Positions 51,501 to 62,370 of a stretch of 64,000 nucleotides of DNA are shown here, in pieces. Each line of letters opens with the position of its first letter. The first letter of the stretch is position 1. Source of the DNA: Cruorifilaria tuberocauda (lineage: Eukaryota; Nematoda; Chromadorea; Rhabditida; Onchocercidae). Made by a program: the position numbers and the translations under genes. The stretch spans positions 335,253-399,252 of the forward strand of contig JABVXU010000018.1 of the NCBI GenBank assembly GCA_013365365.1, read 5' to 3'. The notes beneath the pieces are model-generated. The model worked only from the letters and a program-made list of their open reading frames with translations, made no database searches and was not told the DNA's origin.

Positions 51501-53767
51501 CTGTAAGAAACATCTCTGGTTGAAATTTTTACTCAATAAATCAGATACAAGAACTATAAAACCCTTAAATTTAAAACGTAAATAATTACCTGCTTATAGT
51601 TACACCATCTGCAGAACTAATAGATGTTCCTTGACTAGAAGTCTCCTGCTTGACGTTACCTATAAGATTGTAATGTACAAAATATGTTCCAATATTATTA
51701 AATTTGACGCAATCACCGCTAGGGTACTACCACTCTGACCTTCAAAAGAGGAAATAAAAAAGAAAATTTTAGTAAGAAACTTGAAAAAAAAACAGAAATC
51801 GTTTGAGATTTAAGACTTTTATTTTCATGAGTCTCATAAATCACGTAAATTCTTTAAAATATATTCCCCTTCTACGAATAAAGATCGATACATTGGAAAA
51901 CAAACAAATCGAAGATGTGAAACACTACCGAAAGATGCAGCAAACGAATGTTTTATAGCCGATTTTTACCTTACTCGAATAAATTATCAGCTGTCTAAAG
52001 AACGAAGACAAAAGAAAAATGTTCGGTAGTTGTACTGACAAATGATACTAGAAGCAAACGTAAAGCATGCGGTTCATTTGCCTAAGTGCTGCCATTGTTA
52101 TTGCACCACTAAAATGACATATCAGAATAACAGCAAGTCTAGGCTGTATTCTTCCATCTGGCGCTTCTGTAGGATAAAATGCGGCGAGACTTTCAAAACT
52201 ATATATGTGATTACATCTCAATATCTTTAAACATTAAAAAAAATGCACATTAATAGAGAACTGTTTTAGCAAGAAGCCTACATCTTGGTATCAAAAAAAG
52301 GAGTCTAGTACGATGACTACAGATAATATTTAAACTATAATCAAAGAAAACAAAGATCGCATGTGTACGATATGATAGGAGAATGAGAAAATTCTTTATG
52401 TCGAAAGGAACACTTTACTTACACTTCAAACACAAATTAAAAAATTTCTTATACTTTTCGAAGGAGTCTAGAATCCATATCATTCATAAAAGACACAAAT
52501 CCACTAACGCCGTTTAAATAACAAAGCAATTTACAAAGACGCAATCTTTTTACAATCTTACAATTTTTTTTACAAATTCTCTTTTTACAATTTTACAAAA
52601 GGATTGCAGACAAAAGTTCCTTTACCTTGACTGTCGTTTAACTGTTGTGAATTGAGATTCTGAATCTGCTGATGCTGTATATTTGAAGAACTTGCAACTG
52701 CACCGAGAGATGCAGAATGAAGATTACTTGTCATATTCTAAAAATGCATAAAACCCGTGGAAAGAGAAAAATAAATGATTTTTGTTTCTGTTCCCTTTTA
52801 TTATGCACTTGAACGAACGTTTTCTTAATCCTTATCTATTATAATTCACTTCTGCAGTAAATTCGGCATATACATACATTACTTCATATAATGTGGCTTA
52901 CATCAACTAAAAATGGTTCAATCCATCGCATCATTTCCGTAAATTGTCGTGAGGAAAATGAGGAGTTTATATTAACGGCACTGCTTGATGCAGAACTGTT
53001 AGAACCACCTGATGCATGACGTTCACGATTTGGGATAAGGGAATCCTGTAATTTAAAAAATCTATAAAATATCGAAGAATTTAATAATTTGCATAAGCAG
53101 CTGCAATTCAAAAACGAGAACAGTAGAGGCGAAGTTAAATTTTGTTAAGTGACCTGATTATTTTCACTCGAATCAGCATTCCGTCGTTTCCTTCGCTCAC
53201 GTACATACCGATCACGTATTCTTTTCCACTGCATTTGTAACGCATGCGCGTCATCTATTAAAAAGATTTAGCATTCAGATAGTAGAGAGGCAAACGAAAA
53301 ATAATTCAAATAATTCAATTCGATAAAGAATTCATGAAAACATTGGAATATAGATGCAAAGTAGAATTACATCAACTTTGAAAAATAAAGGTTTGACTGT
53401 CATGAAATTTTACGTACAAAAAAATAGAACGATAGGTATTTAGGAACTTAATATATATGTTAGAGAAAAAACGAAAGAGAAGAACAAAATAGAAGAATAT
53501 ACCTTTGAATCCAAGTTCAATACGTAGTTTCTGCCACACTTGAATCCTATACTGCGCACTAGAATGTTTATTCCCATAATGTTCATGACTGGGATTATAT
53601 AAACATGGTTGTGCTTTCACAGCTTCAATCAGGCGACCAGTGAAACCTTCATCCAAAAGTGATGTTGAAGTCAACGGTGTCCCACTGGTAGCAATAGCAG
53701 TACTTAAAGTGGTAGTGGTGCCACCTGTATGCTGTCCGACGGCCGACTGAATCTGAACCGCTGGCAT
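48553..53767 (-). CDS. MADF-BESS type transcription factor, glutamine-rich
   Basis: Likely sequence-specific DNA-binding regulator. Fourteen exons, about 654 residues: 53503-53767, 53154-53254, 52902-53045, 52626-52737, 51590-51659, 51454-51500, 50677-50849, 50297-50483, 50119-50185, 49780-50000, 49587-49690, 49389-49491, 48994-49181, 48553-48735. The MADF domain spans about residues 42-165: FTGRLIEAVKAQPCLYNPSH, then YRIQVWQKLRIELGF, then a basic stretch RIRDRYVRERRKRR and FTEMMRWIEPFL. The middle is Gln/Ser/Thr-rich, with an eleven- to twelve-Gln run at 50,430-50,471. Residues about 578-613 resemble a BESS motif: LAFANSIANYLSRLNEDEKA then VAKMNIQRILMDARFG. BESS motifs mediate self-association and partner binding. 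The junction of exons 12 and 13 needs a GC donor (ATGG/GCATG) to keep phase. The start is uncertain: the frame stays open upstream to an acceptor near 53,800, adding LQGKRSRNIVY. Confidence 0.82.
50430..50471 (-). repeat. CAA/CAG glutamine-coding repeat
   Basis: In-frame run of CAA and CAG codons in the MADF-BESS gene, giving a Gln tract. Mixed codons make it less prone to slip than a pure CAG run. The matching antisense frame reads as a Cys run and is not a gene. Confidence 0.85.
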
Positions 53768-54829
53768 ATAAACAATATTTCGTGATCGTTTTCCTTGAAG
53801 CTACAACTTTCAGAGTAATAATTCTAGCTATACAAAGTCATAGTCTTAGAAGTTTAAATTAATATTTAATCAGTAGAAATTTCAAAAAATCAGCGATAAA
53901 AGCCGTTTAATATACTTCAGAACAAATATGTACTCACTTAGTTTCTCTGTTTTGTTTAGACTGAAAAACATCAAAATGTAAGAAAAAAAAGAGAAGGCCA
54001 GTTGGACAGATACAGACTGCGAAAAATAAAAAGATCTCAGCAAATATTCTAAAACAGAATCACCTAGGACTCAAAAAAATGATACGTCGCGACGTGTGCC
54101 GTCCTGCATTGACTGGCTTGATAATTTCCAATATCACTGCTTACGTGCAAAATAACAGCTGCAACGAAATTTCAACGTTTCTTTTTTCTTTTTTCATTTA
54201 TTCCACATTTTTGTCGTACGTTTTTTTTGAATAATGTAGACTCTCTTTGTGAAGAAAAACTTTTCTTTCTCATTTTCCTGAGATTTGTACCAACGATGCC
54301 TTAAAAAAGCGGCAATCATTCAGGAAACGATTTCATAATCTGTTTTAATCAAACATATGCTTATTCAGAATTCACTACAAAATTTGTTAGCTTACAAATA
54401 GTGGAAACAATCCTGACCTGTCGGAGAAGTACCAATTACTGAATAATAAAATTAACGCTTGAAACGCCGGTATGCATTTGTCCTGAAATTGAACTAAATA
54501 ACAGATAAGAACATTACTAACTGCAACTTCAACCGATAATTAATCTGTCTCAATATTCAAACGGACACGACCTAATCTCATTAACTCTTTTCATCTAACC
54601 TGATAACAACGAACGATATGATAACACGATGGTCATAAATGCTACCAGTAATACAAGTAAGTTACTGTAATACAACAACAGATTGATAATGCAAGAACTG
54701 ATTAAACTCTATTCATATTTTACTTGATGACTCATCCTCTGCTTCTATTCTGTACTTTACTGCTACTCACTTAAAATTTCTCCAGATCTGTACTGTATAA
54801 TTTTCAAAATTTCATATTATCAAAGGAGG
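53768..54829. other. 5' flank of the MADF-BESS gene
   Basis: No coding exon proven. On the minus strand, 53,935-53,957 is bounded by a TTTTTCAG acceptor and a GTGAGT donor. It does not keep the downstream reading frame, so it may be a short untranslated exon. The rest is AT-rich. Confidence 0.45.
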
Positions 54830-54960
54830 GGGAACACCGCTTCGCGACACGCAACGCTTTCAACGCAAATATCGCACGAACGCCAGCCGTTGACGCCCCA
54901 GGCGCCAAAAACCTAAAAGCGACGCGTATGCGATGCGGGAGCTACGGTAAGAATCGTTCT
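54830..54960. promoter_or_regulatory. CpG-rich divergent promoter region with E2F-like site
   Basis: A sharp GC- and CpG-rich island in AT-rich DNA, between two genes that point away from each other (MADF-BESS on the minus strand, SRR1-like on the plus). It carries ggcgccaaaaa at 54,901-54,911, which on the other strand is TTTTTGGCGCC, a good match to the E2F consensus TTTSSCGC. On the plus strand ctacg/gtaagaatcg at 54,946/54,947 is a strong donor. It could end a 5' untranslated exon of the SRR1-like gene joined to the TTTCTAG acceptor at 55,231. Confidence 0.6.
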
Positions 54961-55255
54961 AGAACTCGCATTCAATAAAAGCAGCATTTCTCGACATTGC
55001 TATTCAAGTATTAATTTGAAATTGAATTGGTCAGTGTAAGAATTGTGCGTTGGAAGGAAGTTGTGATAGGCTGTGTTTATTGCATTAATGAATAGTTTTG
55101 ATAGTTTATGATGAAAATATGGAAATTTCTATGTTCAAAGAGTTGAATTAATTACACTTCCTTTCAGTTAATTAATTATCTGTAATGTTAGAGTTATTGA
55201 AGCTTTCAATAATTGTTGATGTAATTTCTAGCTTTCAATTCATATAACCTTTCAT

Positions 55256-57000
55256 ATGGGGATAAAAACAGCATCAACATTTGATGACAATGATAAATTC
55301 ATCGTTGTGAGAAGAAATGGAAGAAAAGGGCGACGATCTCATGAAAAAGGTGAAAGAGTTTCAACAACTTTTTGGTCTTTAGAAGATCCGGTTTCAGTAG
55401 AAAGAATTGATACGGTCATGAAGAATGCTTGTAGAAGCACTGAACTGATCAATTACAGGTAAAGTTGTTAAGTATTTGTTGTTCTTTTTATCTCCTCATC
55501 TGTTAACTCTTCTCCAGGAAATATTATTGGCAGTTGCGCCGTGTAATAAGCATATCAAGGAAAATATAGTCTAGTAATTTTATACAGCTATAGATATTTC
55601 TACTGTTCACTGATATAGAGTGAAAAATAAATTTAAGGATCGATAATTGAAGTCCAGCAAAACTATAAACTGTAGGCTTTTATAATCGTTCTTGCTAAAG
55701 ACTTCGGATGATTGTATGTATTTAAGGAAGCCATAAATCAGGAATATTATTAACTAGAAGTTGAATTATTTAGGATATGGGAAAAAATTTACTTCTTACA
55801 GCTGTATAACTGCCTTAAGCTATAAAGAAATCATAAGTTCGTTTTATATTCCAGCCAGCAGATCATTGATTTACTTCTCAAATCCCTTTCTGGACGTCAG
55901 CTTTCACGGATTTGGGCTCTTGGATTAGGTTCTTTCAGTCGTTCCTATTATTCCGGTTGTAATCAGTTAGCAGTATTACTTCAGTTGAAATATCGTTTTG
56001 GATGTGAAGTTTATTTCCAAGAACCTTGCTTGACCGAGATGGAAAAAGTTCGTTAGTCCTTTTCTCACTACTAATTTCTAATTCGCAGATTTGAATAACT
56101 TCCTCAAATTATAAAAAACTGATGGGAAGGGTCATATCAAGTGGATTTGTCATAGTATTTTAGATCAAGGATTTCGAAATCTTATTGAATATCTTTCAAA
56201 TTAAAATAAATATAAGAATCATTGATTTGATTCCTGCCATTAACTCTTGTTGCTAATATTTAGATCAGAATTCTATTTTCTTTTTGATTCCCTTTTTCTG
56301 TGTTCTGATCTTCTTATCTTTTACATAAATATTTTTGCACTTAAGAAGTTTGGATTTCCAAATTTAAAGACAAGGAGATTAATTTTTCAGCGTTGGTTGT
56401 GTAATAATGCTATTTTCTTATCAGAAACTATTGACTTGTTGGAATGTAAAGTATCTGATGATGATGTTAACAATGGAAATGTCGTGCTCTTTTATGCACC
56501 CCACTGTGGTCATGCTATGTACAACAATATAATTTATGCTCATAGAGAAAAACTGAATTGGATTATCATTGCAGGTAATCAGTTTTACTTGACTTATCTC
56601 ACCTTTATCAAAATATCGTATTACTTGTCGAAGTAGCGTTTAAAACATGAAATTATTTCGATGTGACTAATCTGTAAATGAATTTTCAGGTAATAACCTT
56701 CACTCGATGGATTTAGGTGCAATTCATTTAGAAAAATATGGAAGAGCGTCTGCACTAAGTTCGAAAGAATATACTGTGGGAAATAACAGAACAGATTTGG
56801 AAGCATCGTACTACAATGAACTTGAAGCTCTTTCGCTGTATAGTAAAGCGTGTACAGTGTTAGAATTTCCCATTTTTAAATCAAATTTTGCTGTTTTCAA
56901 CGATACCGCCTTACATTTTCTGGCAAAAAACACTCCATTGCCGAAGATTTCTGAAACAAAGCCGAGATATCAACTTTTTAAGCATGAAATTGTGATGTGA
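55256..57000 (+). CDS. SRRD: SRR1-like protein
   Basis: Single SRR1 domain protein. The plant founder acts in clock and phytochrome signalling; the animal SRRD protein has been linked to haem metabolism, and its biochemical activity is not settled. Four exons: 55256-55458, 55855-56047, 56391-56574, 56690-57000; about 296 residues. After a basic N-terminus (FIVVRRNGRKGRRSHEKG) come the family blocks: the helix then RIWALGLGSFSRSYYSGCNQ with NQLAVLLQLKYRF, an acidic strand CEVYFQEPCLTEMEK, then VVLFYAPHCGHAMYNNII, which matches the family's hydrophobic-MPHC-x-x-x-L-x-N block, and WIIIAGNNLHSMD. A TTTCTAG acceptor 24 bases before the ATG supports this start. All junctions have clear consensus and agreeing phase. 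Confidence 0.87.
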
Positions 57001-57382
57001 AATTGTAATTGAAAGTAATGGAATAGCCTTTGTTATTTAGAAGCATTAACTAGTTTTTCGTGCAATCAATTTTTATTACGGTTTTTATCGTTTTCATTGT
57101 CCCACAAATTAATATTATATAGTGTATCATCCTGTCATAAGATGCAGTGAATTAATCTTTCTCATTTAACGTTTCTTTACTCTTATACTCAGAAAGCACA
57201 GCCATGTTTTTTGCTCTAAACAAAATAGCATTTACATGTTTTGGATTAATATTTTATGCATTTATTTATCAAAATTTTTGAGCGCTACATCAATAATGTG
57301 TGTTCTTTGAGTTTTAAACATTGCAATATGATTTCAAATAACAGTTTAGGGATTAAAAATGAAGAACTTGAAATAATTCATT
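57001..57382. other. Convergent 3' intergenic region
   Basis: Lies between the SRR1-like stop and the stop of the minus-strand candidate. TTTATT at 57,262 reads AATAAA on the minus strand, about 120 bases past that candidate's stop. Confidence 0.5.
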
Positions 57383-57810
57383 TTATCCATTCCTCTCTGC
57401 TGCGTTATTATAACTGAAAAAGTAATAACTTGTACTATTTAATGAAATAAATAGATAGAGCTTCCAATCATAATCAACGTCAACATTGTAAAAGTTAACG
57501 AAACGGTAGCTCAAATGTTTGTTTTTTCGAGGTACCATTTTTTCCAATAACATTCTGTAATCATCAAGGTTACTGAAGGATAAATTAAAATGCGGTTCCG
57601 TAATCGCAATGATGACCTTCTCAGAATCAAGAAAACTTTCAGTAAACCTTAACAATCAATTTCAAGGTTTTTATTTCTGCCAACATTTCTAAAAATACAA
57701 GGAGAATGTTCACGATTCGAATAAGTTCCAGTTTAAAATAAAGTGACGAACACACCATGAGCATCCAGTTTTTTCTCAGCTCTACTTCAGTAGTTAGAAT
57801 AATTAGTTTT
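57383..57810 (-). CDS. Probable 3' end of an unrecognised gene
   Basis: I read two candidate exons in agreeing phase, 57754-57810 and 57383-57647, giving about 106 C-terminal residues. The last exon has 87 codons of balanced composition (including FTESFLDSEKVIIAITEPHF and FVNFYNVDVDYDWKLYLFIS, ending YNNAAERNG), followed by an AATAAA on this strand. The upstream piece reads LIILTTEVELRKNWMLM. The weak points are a TTAAG acceptor at 57,648-57,650 and a GGT/GTGTTC donor. Earlier exons should lie above 57,811, but I could not place them. It does not resemble a family I know. Confidence 0.38.
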
Positions 57811-58234
57811 CTGCATTATCAATCATTGAAACATTTCAATGAAAAGAGGTTTAAAGACGATTGGTGCGGAACTTTTTGTTAAGGAAGAAAGTTAATGAAA
57901 TTGGAGAAAGGCGACAAAATGATGTGAATGAAAAAGCTATCAACCAGGTACTGATTCTTACCTGAACATTTTAAAGCATGCTATTGATTTTTTCCGAATT
58001 GAATTAGAATATCTTTTGATGTTAGATAATTATGTTAGTTGATTACAAAATTTTTAAATTAATATCAAATAATACAAAATATCAAGTTTGTTTGCACATA
58101 TATATTTTTATCGGTCTAAGAATCATCTCGTGATAAAAAATTGATATCAATAATCAAATCTACTTGTATGAGTATGAATCTAAAAATTTTCATGTTATCC
58201 TCAACTGTAATTATGCTACAGTCAATGGTATCTC

Positions 58235-58380
58235 AAAGAAGATATAATGATAATGATATAGTTGATGATATAATGATAACTATATAATATATAACATAAG
58301 ATAATGATAATATAATGATATCTATTATAACTATATGATTGTCACAACAAAGAAGATATAGTGATAATGAAAGGTATAAT
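58235..58380. repeat. Degenerate GATATAATGATAA repeat
   Basis: Irregular recurrence of gatataatgataa-type words, with two copies of aagaagatata about 110 bp apart. Confidence 0.6.
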
Positions 58381-60706
58381 GAGTGATACCAAATAGCGTT
58401 AAAAAATTGGTAATTTAATTCATGAAATTTGTTCATAATTTAACAAATTAGAATCAATCTTTCATTCGAATGGATTTTTCGACAACTTACTTACTAGTAA
58501 AAGCTTTACTGCATACTAGATTATCGATACGATAGTTTACTTAGTATATACTGAAGTTAAGTATTATGATTTTAAAATGAATTTCATCCTATTCGTTTTC
58601 ATTAATTTCATTTCTTCATTTCACAAGGTAAATATTCCAATAACTGATAAATAATTCGAATAATAGCAGTGAAGTAATAAACGATCTTCTGATAAGTGAT
58701 TATACATATCAAATCTTCAAGTATTAATAACAATATTCTCCAAAGACAAGCTCATGATTTCGATAATACTTTTTTATGCTTTGAGATTTTTTTAAGATTA
58801 TAATTTCAACTATGAAAATTAAATTAATTATGAATTTTGAATAGAATCAAAAGAAGAACAAATGCATTCCATTCTCTTCTCAATAAAAAATTATTACAGA
58901 AAACTTGATTCTATGGTCATTGTCTTTAGAGAGTAGTCGTAATTAAATATCAAAATTAATTTTTTCTTTCTTCATTTTCAGTAAATATTTATCTTTTTTA
59001 ACAGAATTCTTTGATGCTCAACTTTGGTACCAGTTTTTTTTAAATTAATTTCAAATTTCTCAGCATTCTTTTATACGTCCTTCTTTTTAAGATGAAAAAA
59101 AGTTGAGAAATGAAGTAAAGAATTGAAATACTAAAATATTAAGCTAGTATGATTACTTTTGCAATACCGAAGTGGAGAATTTGAGTGACAAAGAATTTTG
59201 TTAAAATATACTCGAAAAATCTCCGAGAGTATGAGTGAAAATTGTCAGTACTGTTTATGTTATTTTCAGTTGTTAGGTTAATTTGATGTTATCAAATTGC
59301 TTAACAGATAAGAGCATTTCATCAACATTTCCACTTCATTTATCAATAACTGCATTAAAGAGATTTGTAAAGAAGTTTACATTTTATGATAAACAATTAG
59401 ATTGAATTCAATCATTATTGTATAGAAAAGTTACTTATCATATCAATTTTTATATATATTTTGTGATAGATAAAAATATTTGCGTGTAAGTACCACTGAA
59501 CTATCAAATAATCATTTCAATAATTTCCATTTCAATCAACAATTCAATACATTTCCTATTTATACATTGATAATTCTGTTAACTCGAATGGTTTATCAAT
59601 TCGTCCATCGATTAATGCATTTTATCAGTTTGAGAGAACGTTCATCGAAACCGGAATCACAAGTTCCAAAATGATCTGCTGCACTTATATGCCTACCATG
59701 ACCTTATTACTCGTTATTAACACCTTATTACCTTTTATCGTTATTTATTATCATCACTCAATATAAGTTAACCGGAAAATAAAGCTTCTGCATCGCTGAT
59801 AAAGGACGGAAGTTTTTATTTTTGTTTTATCAGCACTTTGTACTTTGAATATCAATCAGATCGAATAATTTACAGGTTAATAATCAATTAATATTTTTCA
59901 TATGAAATTATGAAAGTATTAAATTTACTCTTTTAAAATTTTGGGTTTAGAACTGATAAAAGATCAGACAATATTAAATGACTTTTACAAAAAATTTGAT
60001 TTCTGTTATTGATTGATAATTCACTTATTCTCCATAACTTTATAATCTCTTCCAAAAGATATCAATCAATCTATCCATATCATTGTCATTAATTTGTATC
60101 GGTGAATGTGACATTAACTGGTACAGAAATTATCAATTCAACTGATAGTTAACAATGTACTCAAAATTTTTCAACTTCAAATTTACAGTCAATGAATTAG
60201 TGAATCAACAAGAATTATATTAAAACTATCTGATAATGAATGAATCGACAAGCTTTCCTTAGCAGTTTAATCAATTTGATTTTATCATATCATATCACAT
60301 CATATATTATTTTTAATCGCTCTTTTTAATAAATAATCAATCTTGATCAGATCGTATAACTATGAAGATTATTAGCTTAGCCATACTTTGATGTTTTTTT
60401 TGCTTTTTTGTTAAAAACATTAGAGAGTCATCTTACATATCTTCTAATTAAACTCATTAGTGAAAACAAAAAAACAAATTCGATATCAACAATCATTTAT
60501 GGATAACATTTGAAGAAATTCAAATCTCTAAATTTTTATCGGAAAATATCATCACATTCTTTCTCAACAGCGTCTCTATTGTTAAGGAAGAATTGTGATA
60601 ATAATTTAGGAGGAATCGTGATAACGTTAAGATAGTATTAGGAATAACGTGATAGATTTAATTCTAAAAACTCTTCTATTAATTTATGCATATGCAAATA
60701 GGGAGG

Positions 60707-60708
<2 letters not shown>

Positions 60709-60755
<47 letters not shown>
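60709..60755. repeat. (GA)n microsatellite
   Basis: The longest pure dinucleotide run in the window, a GA run of about 40 bases with a GGGAGGGAGAAA lead. It lies about 55 bp upstream of the small membrane protein candidate. Confidence 0.95.
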
Positions 60756-60758
<3 letters not shown>

Positions 60759-60810
60759 AACTTGACTGTTTCAATTATTTCGTTGATAGTAACAAATATA
60801 TGTTCTCATC

Positions 60811-61058
60811 ATGCAAATATCACTGGCGGAACTTTCTGCTAAAAAGTGCGATATAACAAAAAGTTTGTTATATCGAACTTTGGAGGATCGTTTGTTGTAT
60901 CTAAAAAAGGTCAAAGAATGCTCATTACCTAATTATAACAGTATAATAGAACTGATCTGTTTATCTTATTTGCATTTCAGGAAGCAGTCTCCATCCTATA
61001 TCTATTGATTAGCATATTTCAATTGTCATTAGGGATTCACTACTTTGAAAAAAATTAG
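60811..61058 (+). CDS. Candidate 58-residue single-pass membrane protein
   Basis: Two exons, 60811-60909 and 60981-61058, separated by a 71-base intron with donor AAG/GTCAAAG and a near-ideal acceptor TTTGCATTTCAG/GA. Phase is preserved and the second exon ends in TAG, with AATAAA near 61,112. The product starts MQISLAELSAKKCDITKSLL and has a basic, coiled-coil-like part (residues 17-33, LLYRTLEDRLLYLKK). It then has one hydrophobic segment (about 35-52, AVSILYLLISIFQLSLGI) and a short tail HYFEKN. The unspliced frame also stays open to 61,008. No family is recognised. It could be an entire small gene or two exons of a larger one. Confidence 0.42.
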
Positions 61059-61584
61059 CATTTAACGATTATCAATCAAGGGAAATCAAAAAAAAGAGCA
61101 AAAACTTCTGGAAAATAAAAAACTTAAAGAATGAATTTAAGTGGTTTAAAGTAAGTAAACTTGTTGCAAAATAGAAATTTATTTCTAGTTATTAGAAGTG
61201 ATAATGAGAAAATTTCTTAGATATTTTATAAATAAATTTTCACCCGAGAATAATCGAATATTTGAGATTGAAAATAAAATGAGACATTGATAATCATATC
61301 TATTCTAATCAATACATATCAATTTTTATAGGTACGAAAGATTCCTTATCATCTGTGGAATAATTATTTTGGCATAAGAATCAGATTTAAAAATTTTATG
61401 ATTTATCTCGTTGAATTCCTCATTAATTACTTAATATTTCTACTTTTTACTTACTTTCCCTCTTGATTTTTCATTTTCAATTGAGACAGATACACACACA
61501 GATCTGGAAAATAAATTTCAAAAAATGAATAAAATATAAGTTTTAGCTAACGCAATTATAGAAATACTTTAATAATAAACAATT

Positions 61585-61630
61585 AATAATAATAATAATG
61601 ATAATAATAATGACAATAATAATATTAATA
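61585..61630. repeat. (AAT)n microsatellite
   Basis: AAT/ATA trinucleotide run with GAT and GAC interruptions. Confidence 0.85.
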
Positions 61631-62330
61631 GTAGATAGAATATAACAATAAGAATGATAATGATATTGAACAGGTTTCACTGGTAGTAATTTCAATAGCA
61701 TTTTAAGAAAAATAAATTATTCGCAAAGATATCATTCATTCATTCATTATTTTGATTTCAGGCAGTTATAATATGCGCAGCTAATCCATTAAGCTTGAAA
61801 AAAAGGTTGAAACTGGTCTAAAAAACGAGAATAAACCTTTGTTAAATTCATTTCATTCCATTTCTAATATCACAAATGAATTAGAGAAAGAAAAAAAGAC
61901 TGACCAGTCCGTTCGAATTCGTCCATTTGAAGAAAGCTAATTTGATAGCATTGAAATAACAAAAAGCATAAATAATCAATCCTATCTTTTACTCAATCTA
62001 TTAATCTATTTGATTCCCCCGCGATGTCTCATGATGCCTGAAGCAACAACATTCTTCACGGGGTGAAAAACCAGATATCAATGAAGCAAACCGTTCATAT
62101 CCATTCTTATTAAAATATCATCCTATGCTTATTGTTCACTAACTTGTTGCTAAGCAATCAACTTATCCCATTTTTTTCTTTGTGTAAATTTAAGAATTTA
62201 AATTTGAGGAAAATTTCATTTTAGAGAGCAAAAATGATTCAGTCATATTTTCCAAGTGGTAAGTTTTGTTAAACGATTTAAGCTTGTAAATATTTTATTT
62301 AATTAATTTATCAATGAACACTACTTATTT

Positions 62331-62370
62331 TACTTACACGCTTACCTAATTACTTACACGCTTACCCAAT
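62331..62370. repeat. 20-bp tandem duplication
   Basis: Two head-to-tail copies of tacttacacgcttaccyaat with one difference (t versus c). Confidence 0.9.

Larger units (their letters stand above)
57811..60810. other. AT-rich intergenic region
   Basis: No secure gene. It contains an AT-rich GATATAATGATAA-like repetitive patch (about 58,235-58,380) and a long GA run (60,709-60,755). A short plus-strand open stretch at 57,855-57,947 ends in a donor-like CAG/GTACTG and is treated under findings. Confidence 0.5.

Noticed and set aside
34131..54000. Operon of minus-strand genes
   Set aside because: Same orientation, but gaps of 0.7-3 kb, opposite-strand candidate genes between them and no downstream-leader spacing pattern.
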